Shown: positions 45,976-57,936 of the stretch, in pieces
Layout of the letters: the number at the start of each line of letters is the position of its first letter
Numbering within the stretch: the first letter of the stretch is position 1
Source: Caprella mutica
Taxonomy: Eukaryota; Arthropoda; Malacostraca; Amphipoda; Caprellidae
Assembly (NCBI GenBank): GCA_947561585.1
Contig: CANNZV010001595.1
Location: forward strand, 1 to 64,000
DNA: 64,000 nucleotides
Direction: 5' to 3'
Program-made: the position numbers and the translations under genes
Notes under the pieces: generated by a model
What the model saw: only the letters and a program-made list of their open reading frames with translations
Database searches by the model: none
Told to the model about the DNA's origin: nothing

Positions 45976-46414
45976 GATTACGGTCAGATGAAATTCCACA
46001 ACGTGCAAAAAAGTCTATGGGAAAATGTAACCACATTTTAAAAAATGTTTTTTTTTAAATTTCATTATCATTATTTTTGAGAATGCCAGTTTGATGAAAC
46101 AGACTATGCAATTGTAGAGTAAAAAAAACCTGAACAAAATATAAACGAACACCATGGTCAAATAATGAGAGAGAAATAGGGATTTTAATAAAGTTTAAAT
46201 TTTGCGTTTTTTTTTTGTGGGGGTAAAAGATAAAATAGTGAGACACTCCCTTTAAAGACGATATTTTTACATTAAAAAGGAAGAGAAAACAAATGAGGTT
46301 AATTCCAAACGTTTGTTAGAATGTTCGATATCTTAGTAATATTACGATACCAGTTTTGTTCAATTTACTTTAGTAATTAACTGAAGCCTAATTAACCAAC
46401 TAATATTTCTTGGT
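45976..46414. other. No supported gene
   Basis: AT-rich, nothing recognised. The 63-codon minus frame at 46055-46246 has no support. Confidence 0.4.
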
Positions 46415-46510
46415 AGTCAATTATAACCCAATTAGTGTTGTAGATCCCTGGTTTACTACTACCTGACTATAGTATCTATGTACCTATCTAGTAATTAACA
46501 AACTAATGTT

Positions 46511-46885
46511 GCTAGGGGTTACTATTCACTAGTCCGACGCCCCAATAGTCCGACACTTTAGTAATTTATTACTGATTTAACATAAATATCGGGTCACGTG
46601 CCGCCCCCCGAACCCCCCTGCCAAGTCATTAAACAATCATGAAGTGTGCCGTACAACAAACTACAGATACAACAAACTACATTAAATGATGAAATACAAT
46701 AAGGGAATAAATAAATAATAAATATATATAGAACTAAAGTAATATGAAAGAGTGATATTAAATTTAAAAAATGAAAGATATTAAAAATTATTTTAATATT
46801 TAGATTAGTTATTAATTGAGTAAACCTATTTAATCATATTTTTTATTTTAATTGAAAAATAAAAACGAATAATAACATAGAGATA
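46511..46885 (-). mobile_element. Dispersed repeat ending GAATAGTAACCC, copy 1
   Basis: Read on the minus strand it contains tttgttgta repeats, a cttcatgatt-type block, a G-rich run, gtgtcggacta and the terminus GAATAGTAACCC next to TA. It interrupts the left palindrome arm. Copies 2 and 3 on the plus strand end at 50391 and 52863. Confidence 0.65.
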
Positions 46886-47896
46886 TATAACTGTCGAGTA
46901 ATTAACTACTCAACTACATTCAAACTGTGTTTCTTCTATATACCTCAATGACTGAAAATAATTTGAACTTCATTAGGTATAATAATGTTACATAATATAA
47001 AGAGCTATCGGTATAATTTGAAATTAAACAGATCATTAATTTCTTCATAATCACGAGTAAACTAAGTAATAAAATATAAATTTTATTTTGATAGTCAGTC
47101 AGTGTTTTAAATCTTGAATATGATAGAGTCAGATAGACAGTGGTTGGTTTACTAAACGCAAGTTCACCCCAACTGACTGTATAAGAACAAACCTATTTTC
47201 AAACATTCAAGCTTTGAATGACCAGAAACTAATACAATGAATTACATTAGATGTTAAGACGAATGTATAGTATAAATTTGTAAATAAAATAACAGTTTAT
47301 AAAGAAATGGAAGTACAAAGTTAAAAACATTATTTTTTCTCTCTGTAATCATTTACCGCCAAATTATTTTCCCCAAATCTGTATATCCCTATTTACTATA
47401 TAGTATTATTATACGTTCACACGCACCGCCCCATCATTTCACCTCCTCCTTCCATCTTTATCAGTAGTTTTTAGCTACCTACCGAAATATTTAACAAATT
47501 GATGAGCCTAGAACTGCAAAGAGGAGCTATAACATGACAACTGATAGATCTCTTTATTGTTATTACCAAATTATATTCTAATGTTGAACTAACATATAAT
47601 TATTATTGGATATGATTATTCTAGAATCTAAAATAATCATGCATTTTCACAACTATGGTCGTTGTTAAAAAAATGTTATTGAAATATATAAAATCAAATT
47701 CTGGATAAAAAGATGTATTATTGTGACTGTTATTTGAATAACGATTTGTGATATATTGAGTAAATTTTATACCTAATGGTAATTTTACATATAATATGGT
47801 TCATACTACCTAGTTTAATTATTCGATTGAGGTATTTGTTATTAAATTTAAATAAATATTGATTAGTTATGTACAATTTGGATAGCAGACTTATTA

Positions 47897-48030
47897 GGGT
47901 AAGTTCCAAGTTATCGAACAGTTTCATTTTCGAGCACGTAAAAATATCTTATAATTATTATTCTATACTCATATTAACCTTTTTTACTTGTTCGTAAAAC
48001 TGGAACCGTTCGATAACTTGGAACTTACCC
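47897..48030. mobile_element. Foldback MITE, GGGTAAGTT family, copy 2
   Basis: GGGTAAGTTCCAAGTTATCG and its inverted partner (cgataacttggaacttaccc) enclose an AT-rich centre. Flanked by TA on both sides. Same family as 17797, but with diverged inner TIR. Confidence 0.85.
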
Positions 48031-48489
48031 TATAGATAGGTATGATTTACTTGGTTGTTTAGTAACTTGGTACCTAGCAACATACAGTCTTAGTTAAAAC
48101 TGATAGGAAACATAACAATGTTCGGACACCCATAGTTCTCGGAAAGTGAATTTTGTACAACATATCAAAGTAGTTAGTACTAAACTAGGAAATGCTTTAT
48201 GTTTTCGATTATATTACTATAAATAATGTAATTATTAAGTTGAAGATTTCATTACTATGATAATAGTGAAATATTGTTGTAACTTATAAGTTACAAAGAT
48301 CTTATCTTCTTTGTAACATATAAATTAAATTAAATAATACTAGGTACATAGTACATATCATAGGATATTTTAAATATTATACTTATCCATTAGTTCTCTC
48401 TTACTCTCAAGTAAAAGAGAGAGAAAATATTTGTGATTGAGCAATGAGTGCTTTACTTCACACACACTATTTGGTGTTTAGAGTGACAT

Positions 48490-48545
48490 AATACAAGGAC
48501 GGGGGGGGGGCGTAAGGGATGGGGCTAAGGGGGACAGGGGAGAGT
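48490..48545. other. G-rich tract
   Basis: A run of about eleven G followed by several GGGG/GGGGG blocks within 50 bases, capable in principle of a G-quadruplex on the plus strand. Stands out in AT-rich DNA; no gene nearby. Confidence 0.6.
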
Positions 48546-49959
48546 AGCGCTATGAATAGTAGTGGCGGGATGTGTGCTATCCTCCAATAATCTCATTGAT
48601 AAAATACTTACTTCTTCCCTAATAATAATTACCTTGTTTGCAATATATCATGTACATTTAAGTTTACTTCACAACACTGAATCAGTCACAGTTAACATGT
48701 ACTGCAAATAATGATCATTATACTGTTTTTACAGGATGGCATATTTCTCTATACCTGTAAATAATATAAATCATTCACTGCAATATAATTATTAATTGAT
48801 GTATAGTTTATATATTTGTTACTAGGCCCTATAAATTAACAAATAAATAATTAAATCATTTCCCCTTCAGTCTATTGGTGATACCTAGTAAGTAGTGTCT
48901 CAGATGATTGACAGATGATTGACAGTGGTACAACCAGTGACATAAGTCAGGCAGCCAGTGGAATTGACTGTATTTTCACGCGCTTAACAAAATTAATACA
49001 GTCCACCACTTCACATGAATGACCAATTATTAGAACACTGAAATTAAATCATATGTGAAAGCAAATGTATTTGTATATGTTGTATATAAAATATCATCTT
49101 ATAAATTAGCATACATTAACTTAGAAGATAATTTCTTTCTGTGTAATTAACCACTCGTTCTTTTCTCCCCCCACCCCCGATAATAAGTTACACCTCTCCT
49201 CGCCCTGTACCTCTCCCCCCCTAAATCACAAAGTACCTTCCTGAGTAATGCAATGGAACTGTAGAGAAAACCTTATGTAAAAAAACGTTACTGAATTTTT
49301 GAAACCTTTTTTTTTACTCACATACAGTTATTGAACTTATAATGTATCATAAAATGAATTATTTTATTACTAGGTTCTGATTTTAACTTATCTTATCACC
49401 TTCGCAGATTGCAGAAGGTTACACTTTAGGCAGTATTTATTTATTTGTAATCATGCTAGGTTCTCGCATAACTCAAAAAGGTTTCAATCAAATTGCCTGA
49501 AATTTTTATAGGTGTTTGTCATTATCCAGGAACCAGTTGGTTAGATTTTACAGATTGTTACAATAATTAGTAACATTATTTTATTATCATATTATTCTTT
49601 AGTGACACATTTTAGTTAGGCTATATATTTATTGTTATTTGAACATATTATTGATTAGGTAGGTGGGAAAAATAACTTTCATCGTAAAATAAACACTAAA
49701 TTAACTATCATTGATGACTGACTGTAGGTACTGTCGTACTGGTAGTTGGGACCGGAAGTGATACATTTCTAGGTAGTTAGGTAGGTACTACACCTTTTTA
49801 ACTTAAATTTAAAACATTTTTATATTAATTTAAAAGAAGTCAAGTTATATTTAAAAATTTAGAAAAAAAGTAATTCGAGTTATATATGAAATGGTTCAAC
49901 TTAAAGCTACTCCGTGAATGCAATCACTATCCAAGGAATGTGACGAAAAAGGTCACAAG
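48546..49959. other. Palindrome loop, no supported gene
   Basis: AT-rich with C-rich patches near 49160-49215. About 49445-49555 is an inverted relative of 60240-60345 (shared aactggttcctgga block), a dispersed repeat fragment. Confidence 0.4.
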
Positions 49960-50391
49960 CATCGATGGCTGCACTCACGTATGGAAGAGGAAAATGAAGA
50001 GGTGTTACAGTTTTCTGTGTTATTTCTCGTTTTACTTTTCCATTAAAATAAAATTATTTTTTAAATAGATATGCTCCATTAATAAATAATCCTAATAATA
50101 ATTTTTTTCTTTCATTTTGAGAATTTTATATTCCTTCCTTAGTTTACTTTATTTCTAATATATTTGTATGATGCAATCATTCGTTGTATTTCATCATATA
50201 ATGTTGTTTGTTGTATCCGCTAGTTTGTTGTACTACACACTTCATGATTATTTAATAACCTGTCACGCCCCAGCATATACATATATTTGATGTTAAGCAG
50301 TAATAAACTGCTGAAGTGTCGGACTGATGTTGGACTAGTGGGGCGTCAAACTAATGGTGTTGTCGGGCCAATGAATAGTAACCCTATGAGT
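49960..50391 (+). mobile_element. Dispersed repeat ending GAATAGTAACCC, copy 2
   Basis: Shares with copies 1 and 3 the attaaaataaaa start region, gtatttcatcat, tagtttgttgtact, cacttcatgatt, a Gly-codon-like G/C run, gtgtcggact and the GAATAGTAACCC end followed by TA. Confidence 0.65.
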
Positions 50392-50663
50392 TTAACAAGA
50401 CCTCGTAGTTGAAGAGTTTAACCCAAGCACTGTCCTCTTAAACTGCAAGTAGTTTGAAAAAATGGTAAATATGTAAAAATTAAAAAAATCCATAATCCAA
50501 ATTACAACAGTTCGGGGCCTAAGGGACGCCACCCCCTTCTCTCCCATTCACCAAAGACAGCTAACGGATAGAACCCTTAGGTGCTAAGTTTTAAAATCAC
50601 GGTATGTTGCTAGGTACCGAGTTTATTTAGTGAAAACAATCAAATAATTCATACCTATCTATA

Positions 50664-50800
50664 GGGTAAGTTCTGAGTTATCGGACTGTTCCAGATTTAC
50701 GAATAAGTAAAAAAGGTTAAAATGAGAGTTAAATTAATAATTATAATATATTCGCTTACTTGCTCAAAAATATGGAACCGTTCGATAATCGGAACTTATC
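50664..50800. mobile_element. Foldback MITE, GGGTAAGTT family, copy 3
   Basis: GGGTAAGTTCTGAGTTATCG at the left and an imperfect inverted right end (ttcgataatcggaacttat). It lies opposite copy 2 in the large palindrome, so it was present before the palindrome formed. Confidence 0.8.
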
Positions 50801-51945
50801 ATAATTAGTCAGGTACCTAAAGTGTAAATAACTAATCAATATTCTTAAATTCAAATATTTATTTAAATTTACATCTAAATTGAATAACTGAACTATAACA
50901 AACAATGAATTCAATCAATCATACCTAAAAATGCTATCATTATCACTCAATATATCACAAATCTTCATTCAAATAACGGTCACAATAATACATCTTATTA
51001 TCCATACTATATGATAAGCCTACCTAATTGGATTTTAATATTATATTAATGTTTCATTTAGAAACACAAAAAGTGATCAAACTGTATGATTCTTATAGAT
51101 AATCAAAATTCATATCCTATAAGTTCAATATTATAATATAATTTAAGTATAATAATATATATTCCTATTATTTGACAATGCTTAGTTTTCTGCAGTTCAA
51201 GGCTCATAAATAATTTTTTAAACATTACGGTAGGTAGCTACTGATAGAGGGGGGGGGGGGAGGTGTGAGATGAATGAGGGGTGGGGGATATGTACGTAAA
51301 CACTGATATACAGTTTGGGGAAAATAATTTGGCAATAAATGATAACAGAGAGAAAAAATAACCTATTTAACTGTGTACTTCTATTCCTCTATAAACTTAT
51401 ATTTTTTTACAACTAAATACAATACATTTGTGTTAATATATAGTTAAATTTCAGCGTATTAGTCAGTGGTCATTCTTCATATCCGTGAATGTATGTGTAC
51501 GTATGTTTGTTCTCAGAAGATCACTCACACTAGTGGACTTACATGTTAATTTCTCAATCACTGTCTATCGTATTCAAGATTTAAAACACTGATCGATTGA
51601 CTGTCAAAGAAAATGTTGACTTTATGACTTAGTATACTAGCTCGTGATTATAAGGAATAAATATCTTTTTAAATTTCATATTATACCGATAACGCTATTA
51701 ATAGTGTAAAAATATTGAACTTTAAATTATTTTCGGTCATAGAAGTTTATTGAAAGATACAAATGCAGTTGAGTAGTTAGTTACTCGTTAGGTACATAGA
51801 AACACTATTTTGGATAGTAGAAATTACCTTGCTACATTAGTTAGTTAATTACTAAATATGTACATAGATACTATAATCAGGTAAAAGTAAGTTAGGGACC
51901 TACATACACCAATTGGGATATTATTAGGTACCTAGATCATATAGT

Positions 51946-52200
51946 TTGGGGTACGGTCAAGAGCCCCCCGGTCATGAGCCCCCCTAGGTCATAAGCCCCC
52001 TCCCCCCGGTAACGAGCACCCTCTCCCTGTTTTTTAAATCCTTATTTATCTAGTTAAACAAATGAAGAACTACTTAGATAGAAATAACTGAGAGTTGCTA
52101 ATGTAGTTTGTTGTATTCGCTAGTTTGTTGTACTGCACACTTCATGATTGTTTATTAACCTGGCAGGGGGCTCTTGACCTAGGGGGCTTACGACCTACAG
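51946..52200. repeat. Inverted GGGGGCTCATGACC-type repeats
   Basis: 51955-52015 has four variants of ggtcatgagccccc. 52160-52195 has the opposite strand (gggggctcttgacctagggg). Between them, 52097-52165 matches the tagtttgttgtact block of the GAATAGTAACCC repeat. Looks like a small TIR element or hybrid. Confidence 0.55.
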
Positions 52201-52365
52201 CCATAGTTTGACAGTCATGAACTGAGTACCTAAGGTTAGGTATCAAGATACACTTGTTGAGTAATTACAAATCAAATTAAATTGTTAGATACACTAATTG
52301 GTAAATCATGAGTTAGTTTCAAGATACACTAGTTAAATTAGGTATGTAAAAGTTAGCGCACTCAC

Positions 52366-52863
52366 AAGTTGTGACAGTTACAACTTTCTGTGTTATTTCT
52401 CTTTTTTTTATTAAAATAAAAATGATTGTTAAATAGATATACTCAATTAAAAAATAATCCAAATAATAAAATAATATTTGCTTTCGTTTTTTTAAATTTT
52501 ACATTCCTTTAATCCTTTATAAGTTGACTCTATTTCTAATATGAATTTGTAAGATGCAATAATTGATTGTATTTCATCATTTAATGTAGTTTGTTGAATC
52601 CGCTAGTTTGTTGTACTGCACACTAAATGATTATTTAATGACCTGGCAGGGGTATTGGGGGGGGGGGGGGGGTTGTGGCACGCCCCCCTATGTAAATATA
52701 TTTGTTGTTAAATCAGATACAATCTGAAAAAGTGTCGGACTAATGTCGCGTCGGACTAAGTAGTAGTCGGACTAATGTCGGACTAATGTCGCGTCGAACT
52801 AAGTAGTAGTCGGACTAATGAGGCGTCGAACTAATGGTGCGCGGACTAATGAATAGTAACCCA
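52366..52863 (+). mobile_element. Dispersed repeat ending GAATAGTAACCC, copy 3
   Basis: Same order of blocks as copy 2. It has a run of about 17 G near 52658, where copies 1 and 2 have shorter or interrupted runs. Before its end, gtcggactaatg is expanded into about six short units. Confidence 0.65.
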
Positions 52864-53188
52864 AACTAGATTAGTACTTATATATTATCAACTTCAAACT
52901 TCCTGACCGTATTATTTCGTAAATAGTAATTGCAAATATTCTTTAATCTATTGGTTCCTAAGTATACATAATATAAATATAAATATAATATAAATAATTT
53001 CCATCAGTACAAAAAATCTTCAATTCAAATATTTAAACCAATAGGAAGGTATTCTTCGTCAATTAGTTATTAAGATATATTATAATATTCAAACATTGGT
53101 CTAGGTAGCTAACTGAATTAAGTATTTTGTATTGCGTTGCGCTATCAGTGCTCAGCTGTAAAATATTTAATAAATTGACATTGGTAGT

Positions 53189-54954
53189 GGGTTAAGTTAC
53201 GAATTATCGGTCAGTTCCACATTTTCGGTCATATATTTAATTGGTATTGTATGATCGGGGTCCCTGAGGGGGGGGGGGTGTTTCTTATTTCTTGCCGTAT
53301 GGCATTTCTTTATTTCCATATTCATATTCAATATTTCCAGTAGTTAAGTTCTTTCTTTCACATGGTAGCGTGGTTATTAATTAGTGCCGAGCGGCCATTT
53401 ATTTACGTGGGTTACGATTCTCCCTAGAAAGAATAATCAATTTGTCTAATTTACTGTTTACGTTACTTGTCAATAATAATCATTAATTCCATCACTTCAT
53501 TAAATAACATCAAATCAAATATCGTACCAAAATAACAAGGTTAAATGAAACACAGTCATAGTTTAAATTAGGTGTACTCTAATTAAGTAATCGATCAGAC
53601 AAAAGGTTCGTGAAATAGTAAATCCTACATATACATCGTACATTTAATTCAATTAATCAAATTTCTACCTATGGAGGAGTTTAACTTACAACATGGGTCA
53701 AGCTTTGGAGATTGAGAGTATACTTTTCACAAATAAACACTGACACAATCACTGAGTAAATACGGATGGGGTTACTGAATTTCTAATGGAGTTGATGCGG
53801 CTGGAAACTCTTCATAACCACTGTACTAGGGTATTGGGAACGGCTGAAGTCCTCCACTGGAACTTTGTCAATGGACGTGGACGGCAACTCGTGCAAATCT
53901 CGGTACGATGATGGTGACTCTGGCTTCAGACTCCTACTGCTTATTGAATGTCTGCTCTGCAACATGAGAAGTTGTTCTGCAACGTCAGAAGTTATTCTAC
54001 AATAGACTTCAGTTCTTGGTTCCCACATCCTGGCTCATTTGGCTTCGACTCTGCCGTAAGGAATACAACCTCTGCTGCCGGGATCCATTGAATTGCAAGA
54101 TTCAGCCACTTGCTAAGGATCCTATCTCCACCACTATAACGGGCGGAGATCTTCATCGACTAAGTCCTGCGATGGTCACCTAAGGCTGGGGTGAGAGAAG
54201 ACTTCACCCCGCCGGGGTCTTATCCAGACCGGTAAACTACTTAAGACACTCTTGTAAGCAGAGAGTGACGACAGACAGAGTAGGACCTCTTCATAATCTC
54301 AATCCACCGCTTATATACTCCCCAGATTCATCTTAAACTCCACCCAAATCCAAACGTAAGATGCCGCTGATCTCACTTCTCCAATTCCGATTGGTTCTCA
54401 ACCCTCCTGTAGGCTGTCCCTAATTCTACCCTCAACTAATAGAAACCGACCAATTCAAAAATAACTCCTCCTATATTTCCGACTAAACTAATTACTTTCT
54501 CACAGAAAAGAAACATCAAACTTGATATCTGTTAGGATACATGAAACCTCAAAAGCTCGTTATTTCTATAAAGTAAACCACAGAGAACCTCTAGTCTAGA
54601 GAAAACAGTAGGTGGTTAATTACCCTCACCAAATGCATTACGTGTAACAGAGTTTGAAACTCTTATTCACTCTCTTAAAGCAATAAATATTATTGTCAAA
54701 CAACCATTCTAAAACCACAAACATTTGAGCAGAAGGGAAATATCCAATGACACTGTTTTATTTCTAAGTCACAAAATAATTAACTTCAAATAACAAACCG
54801 GTCTGAAGATTTTATAACTACAAGTATACAGTATCCTGATAATTATCACTAATACCTATTAAAATAAAGAGTATATAATATATTTTATTGGAATGTTTAT
54901 TTTTTCTCCTTTGTCTGAAAATGTGGAACTGTCCAATATTTCGTAACTTACCCC
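53189..54954. mobile_element. Foldback MITE copy 4, split by a 1.6-kb insertion
   Basis: The left half (53189 to about 53246: gggttaagttacgaattatc, ggtcagttccacattttcgg) and right half (about 54895-54954: aatgtggaactgtcc, cgtaacttacccc) are the two TIRs of the GGGTAAGTT family. They are 1.6 kb apart instead of about 60 bases, so something inserted in the centre. Confidence 0.65.
53260..54780 (-). mobile_element. Candidate solo LTR or other insertion inside MITE copy 4
   Basis: GC content rises between 53760 and 54450. Read on the minus strand, AGTATATAAGCGG (about 54325) is a TATA-like box. About 30 bases on comes a leader-like stretch without long frames. This layout suits an LTR of a retroelement, but neither clear TG/CA ends nor a target duplication could be fixed. 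The 81-codon frame at 53783-54028 is unsupported. Confidence 0.3.
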
Positions 54955-56765
54955 AGATAACCATGAATTAGTAGACATATTTGATAATGACGTATGGTAC
55001 AGTATATATATCAGAATAAGTTTTATAAACTCCCTTTTTTTATGAAAGATTCATTCATGTAGGTATAGTACCTATTCAAATTTGAATGTATTTTGAAGCT
55101 TATGAAATTGACGTGAAAAAGTGGCACTAATGTGTCACTTACATACATACAAGTTAAATGTATCGTTAAAATGATAGTAGTGGAGTAATGGAATGATGAA
55201 TATATAATAATGAGGATACAAGTACTATTGAAGAAATATAATTTAATTTTTCAGTGTATAGCTTATGTGTGATCAAGGTTTAAAGATAAATAATTATTAT
55301 TTCATTGTCAAGAAAAAGTTAGTTTTTATTGCAAAAATTGAATACCATCTGACAAACTGTTACCTAGGTAGTAGGTAATACTAATATTACTAACCTCAAA
55401 AATTATATCGCACATGCAAAATTGAAAGAAACACAATTTCTTACATATGTACCTAGCTAACTATGAAGCTTATTACTTTACCTGAACCTAATAATAGAAT
55501 AAAAAACATTGCACATCAACCTAGCTCATTCAAAAATGTAAAGATTATAAACTTCCATAGTTGAAAATAATTTAGAACTTGAATATATTTTCTAATTATA
55601 ACCTAATATTTAACCATAGCTGGATGCAACACTAATAATTTTAATACCTATTATTTTAATCATGAGTATAACGTGCGATAAAATCGTCAGTGAAAGTGAC
55701 TGTACAAGAACATTCGTACGTACATGTGCTCACGCCTTCAACTGAATCAAAACAAGACACGAATTGCATTTGTTATATACTATTTTGTTATAAATAAATT
55801 AAATAAATTAACAGTTAACAAAGAAATATTAGTACATACTTTGATTGTAGATTTGTTTTCTCAGTGTACCTATCATTCACTACCTTTTTCCTTGTATATT
55901 GTCAACCCCTTCCCCTCCCTTATATTTGTCTTTTGAGCGTATTTATATTATTAATAAATAATAAATATCCACTATTATTCGATACGTAAATAACATTATA
56001 ATATTGCAGTATTTTTATTTATTATTGGATATTTATCATGCTAACATTACCATTTATTTTTAATCACTTTTTCTTTGCATTACATTACTGAAATTTTGAA
56101 ACCTAGTTTTCTCAGATACCTAGGTTTAGAATAATCAATATTTCAATGCATCAAAAGATGACTAGTGTCATTGTCACTATGCACTAAACATATTTTAATT
56201 ACTTAAACTGATTCATTATATTTATATTATTTTTTATCTTACCTAATTCATTTCTAAATTATCAGTAAATGCAACACGTTATTATTATCTGAACACATCA
56301 ATGATTAGGTAGATTGAAGATATATATACCTACTGAAAAGTGATCGATAAATTATTGGTTGCTAAATTAGTATCTATAAATAGTTGAATACATCCAGAAC
56401 CTATAAGTTTCAGTAAATAAATATTGCTGCACTAACAGTAGGTAGGTAAACTATTGAATATTACGATGATATTTTATTAAAAATAATTATAGTTTGATAT
56501 ATATATAAATGAGAAATAATAGTGTTTGTATTTTGTTATTCATGAATGAGTAACGAAAGTAAGTAATTGTCTTGTGTTCGTGCTTTTAAATTCCTTCATG
56601 ATAAGCTTTAAGGTATTAGGTACCAGCTTATAATGTTAATTGAATTATTGCTAATGCTCATTACGTAACTAATGACTGTAATTTTTTTAATATATGTACG
56701 ATTCCAGAATAGTTGGGTATCCATTTACATAACCAACTTCACCTCCTAATCGATGGATAGATTGA
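54955..56765. other. No supported gene
   Basis: AT-rich sequence. The 70-codon frame at 55724-55936 has no support. A run of about 15 C follows at 56769. Confidence 0.4.
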
Positions 56766-56799
56766 TATCCCCCCCCCCCCCCCGCCTGCCCAGGAGACT

Positions 56800-57235
56800 G
56801 TAGATTATTGAGAGGACAAGTTGGGTAACTACACACACAATTTTACCTAAATATCATTGACTGAATCAGTGAGAGGTGAAGTTGTGGAACGACACACACT
56901 ACTTTACCGCAATAGAATACTGCTTTAATGTGAGCGGTGTAGTTGGGTGAGAACACACATAGGTACACTGTTTGAGATATTTCCTATTAGTTTAGAAGTA
57001 CAGTTGGGTAAGAATGCACCTAACTTTACCGTAGAGGAAAAGCTTCATTTCGTGGAGAGCGACACTTCGTAGTTACCCAACTTTACCTCTCTACCCTCCA
57101 ACTATACCTACCTTTTCCAAGTCAAGTTGGAGTTCTACCAAATGAATTGGTAGAATTGAAAAATGAATTGGCACAAGTGAAAGTCATATTGCAGAAGTAA
57201 AAATGAAAAATGCAAGTATGACAAGCAATTACAAA
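56800..57235. repeat. Second copy of the ggtaaagttggg block
   Basis: 56805-57115 has five degenerate units with aagttgggtaa and tttacc. 57140-57230 has aaatgaattggcacaagtga, like the start of the 21-bp satellite at 43110. Order and orientation match 42735-43160, so these are two copies of one element. Confidence 0.55.
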
Positions 57236-57304
57236 TTAAGTGCTTTTTTTAATAAAAATTACAACTTCAATACAATAGTGAGTTATTGCATTCTTCTTCA
57301 CTAG

Positions 57305-57515
57305 AATAAGATAGAGTATTATAAGATAATACTCTATTATAAGATAATACTCTATTATAGGATAATACTCTATTATAGGATAATACTCTATTGTAGAATA
57401 ATACTCTATTATAGGATTATACCCAATTATAGGGTAATAGCCCCATTATAGGATGATACTCAAATATAGGATACCACCTATAATTGTGTATTATCCTATA
57501 ATGGAGTATTATATA
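57305..57515. repeat. AT-rich palindromic tandem repeat
   Basis: About ten copies of a 17-18 base unit (tattataggataatactc). The unit is itself partly self-complementary (gagtatt/aatactc), and an inverted copy closes the tract (gtgtattatcctataatgga). Confidence 0.85.
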
Positions 57516-57860
57516 TGAAAATGTAAATCAGGAAGGCAAAGATTTACTATACAGATTAGATTATCAATAAATCGGATATATTGAGTATAAACTGTGATTT
57601 CTTTATTGTTTGAGGTTTAAATGATGTGTATTTTTTGTTAATGATTTAGATTTAGGCATAAATGACTACTACCATGATATATATTAATTTTTGTACAATA
57701 ATGAGTTGCTATATTTATTTCCCACAACTTTAACCTAATATTTGTCTAATTACCTCAATTTTGTATAAAATATTAGTGATCATCCATATAAGAATTATAC
57801 CAAAGTTATCCCTCAATGACAAAAATTCTCTATGATTTTAATCACAGAAAACTCTCACTG
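57516..57860. other. No supported gene
   Basis: AT-rich; nothing recognised. Confidence 0.4.
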
Positions 57861-57936
57861 CACACGAGTTATGAAGTGGCTCTGAGTTATGAAGTAACCA
57901 ATACTTCATAACTCAGGAGTTCCACTGTATCATAAA

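Larger units (their letters stand above)
46415..51945. repeat. Large imperfect palindrome, arms about 1.4-1.7 kb
   Basis: The left arm (46415-48100) and right arm (50595-51945) are inverted copies with indels. Matched pairs include: tatagtatctatgtac (46470) with 51860; gagtaattaactactcaac (46898) with 51775; gtgttttaaatcttgaata (47102) with 51575; tagctacctaccg (47471) with 51230; and tacctagcaacata (48071) with 50610. A MITE sits at mirror positions in both arms (47897 and 50664). The left arm has an extra block of about 370 bases (46511-46885). The loop of about 2.5 kb has no gene. Confidence 0.75.
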
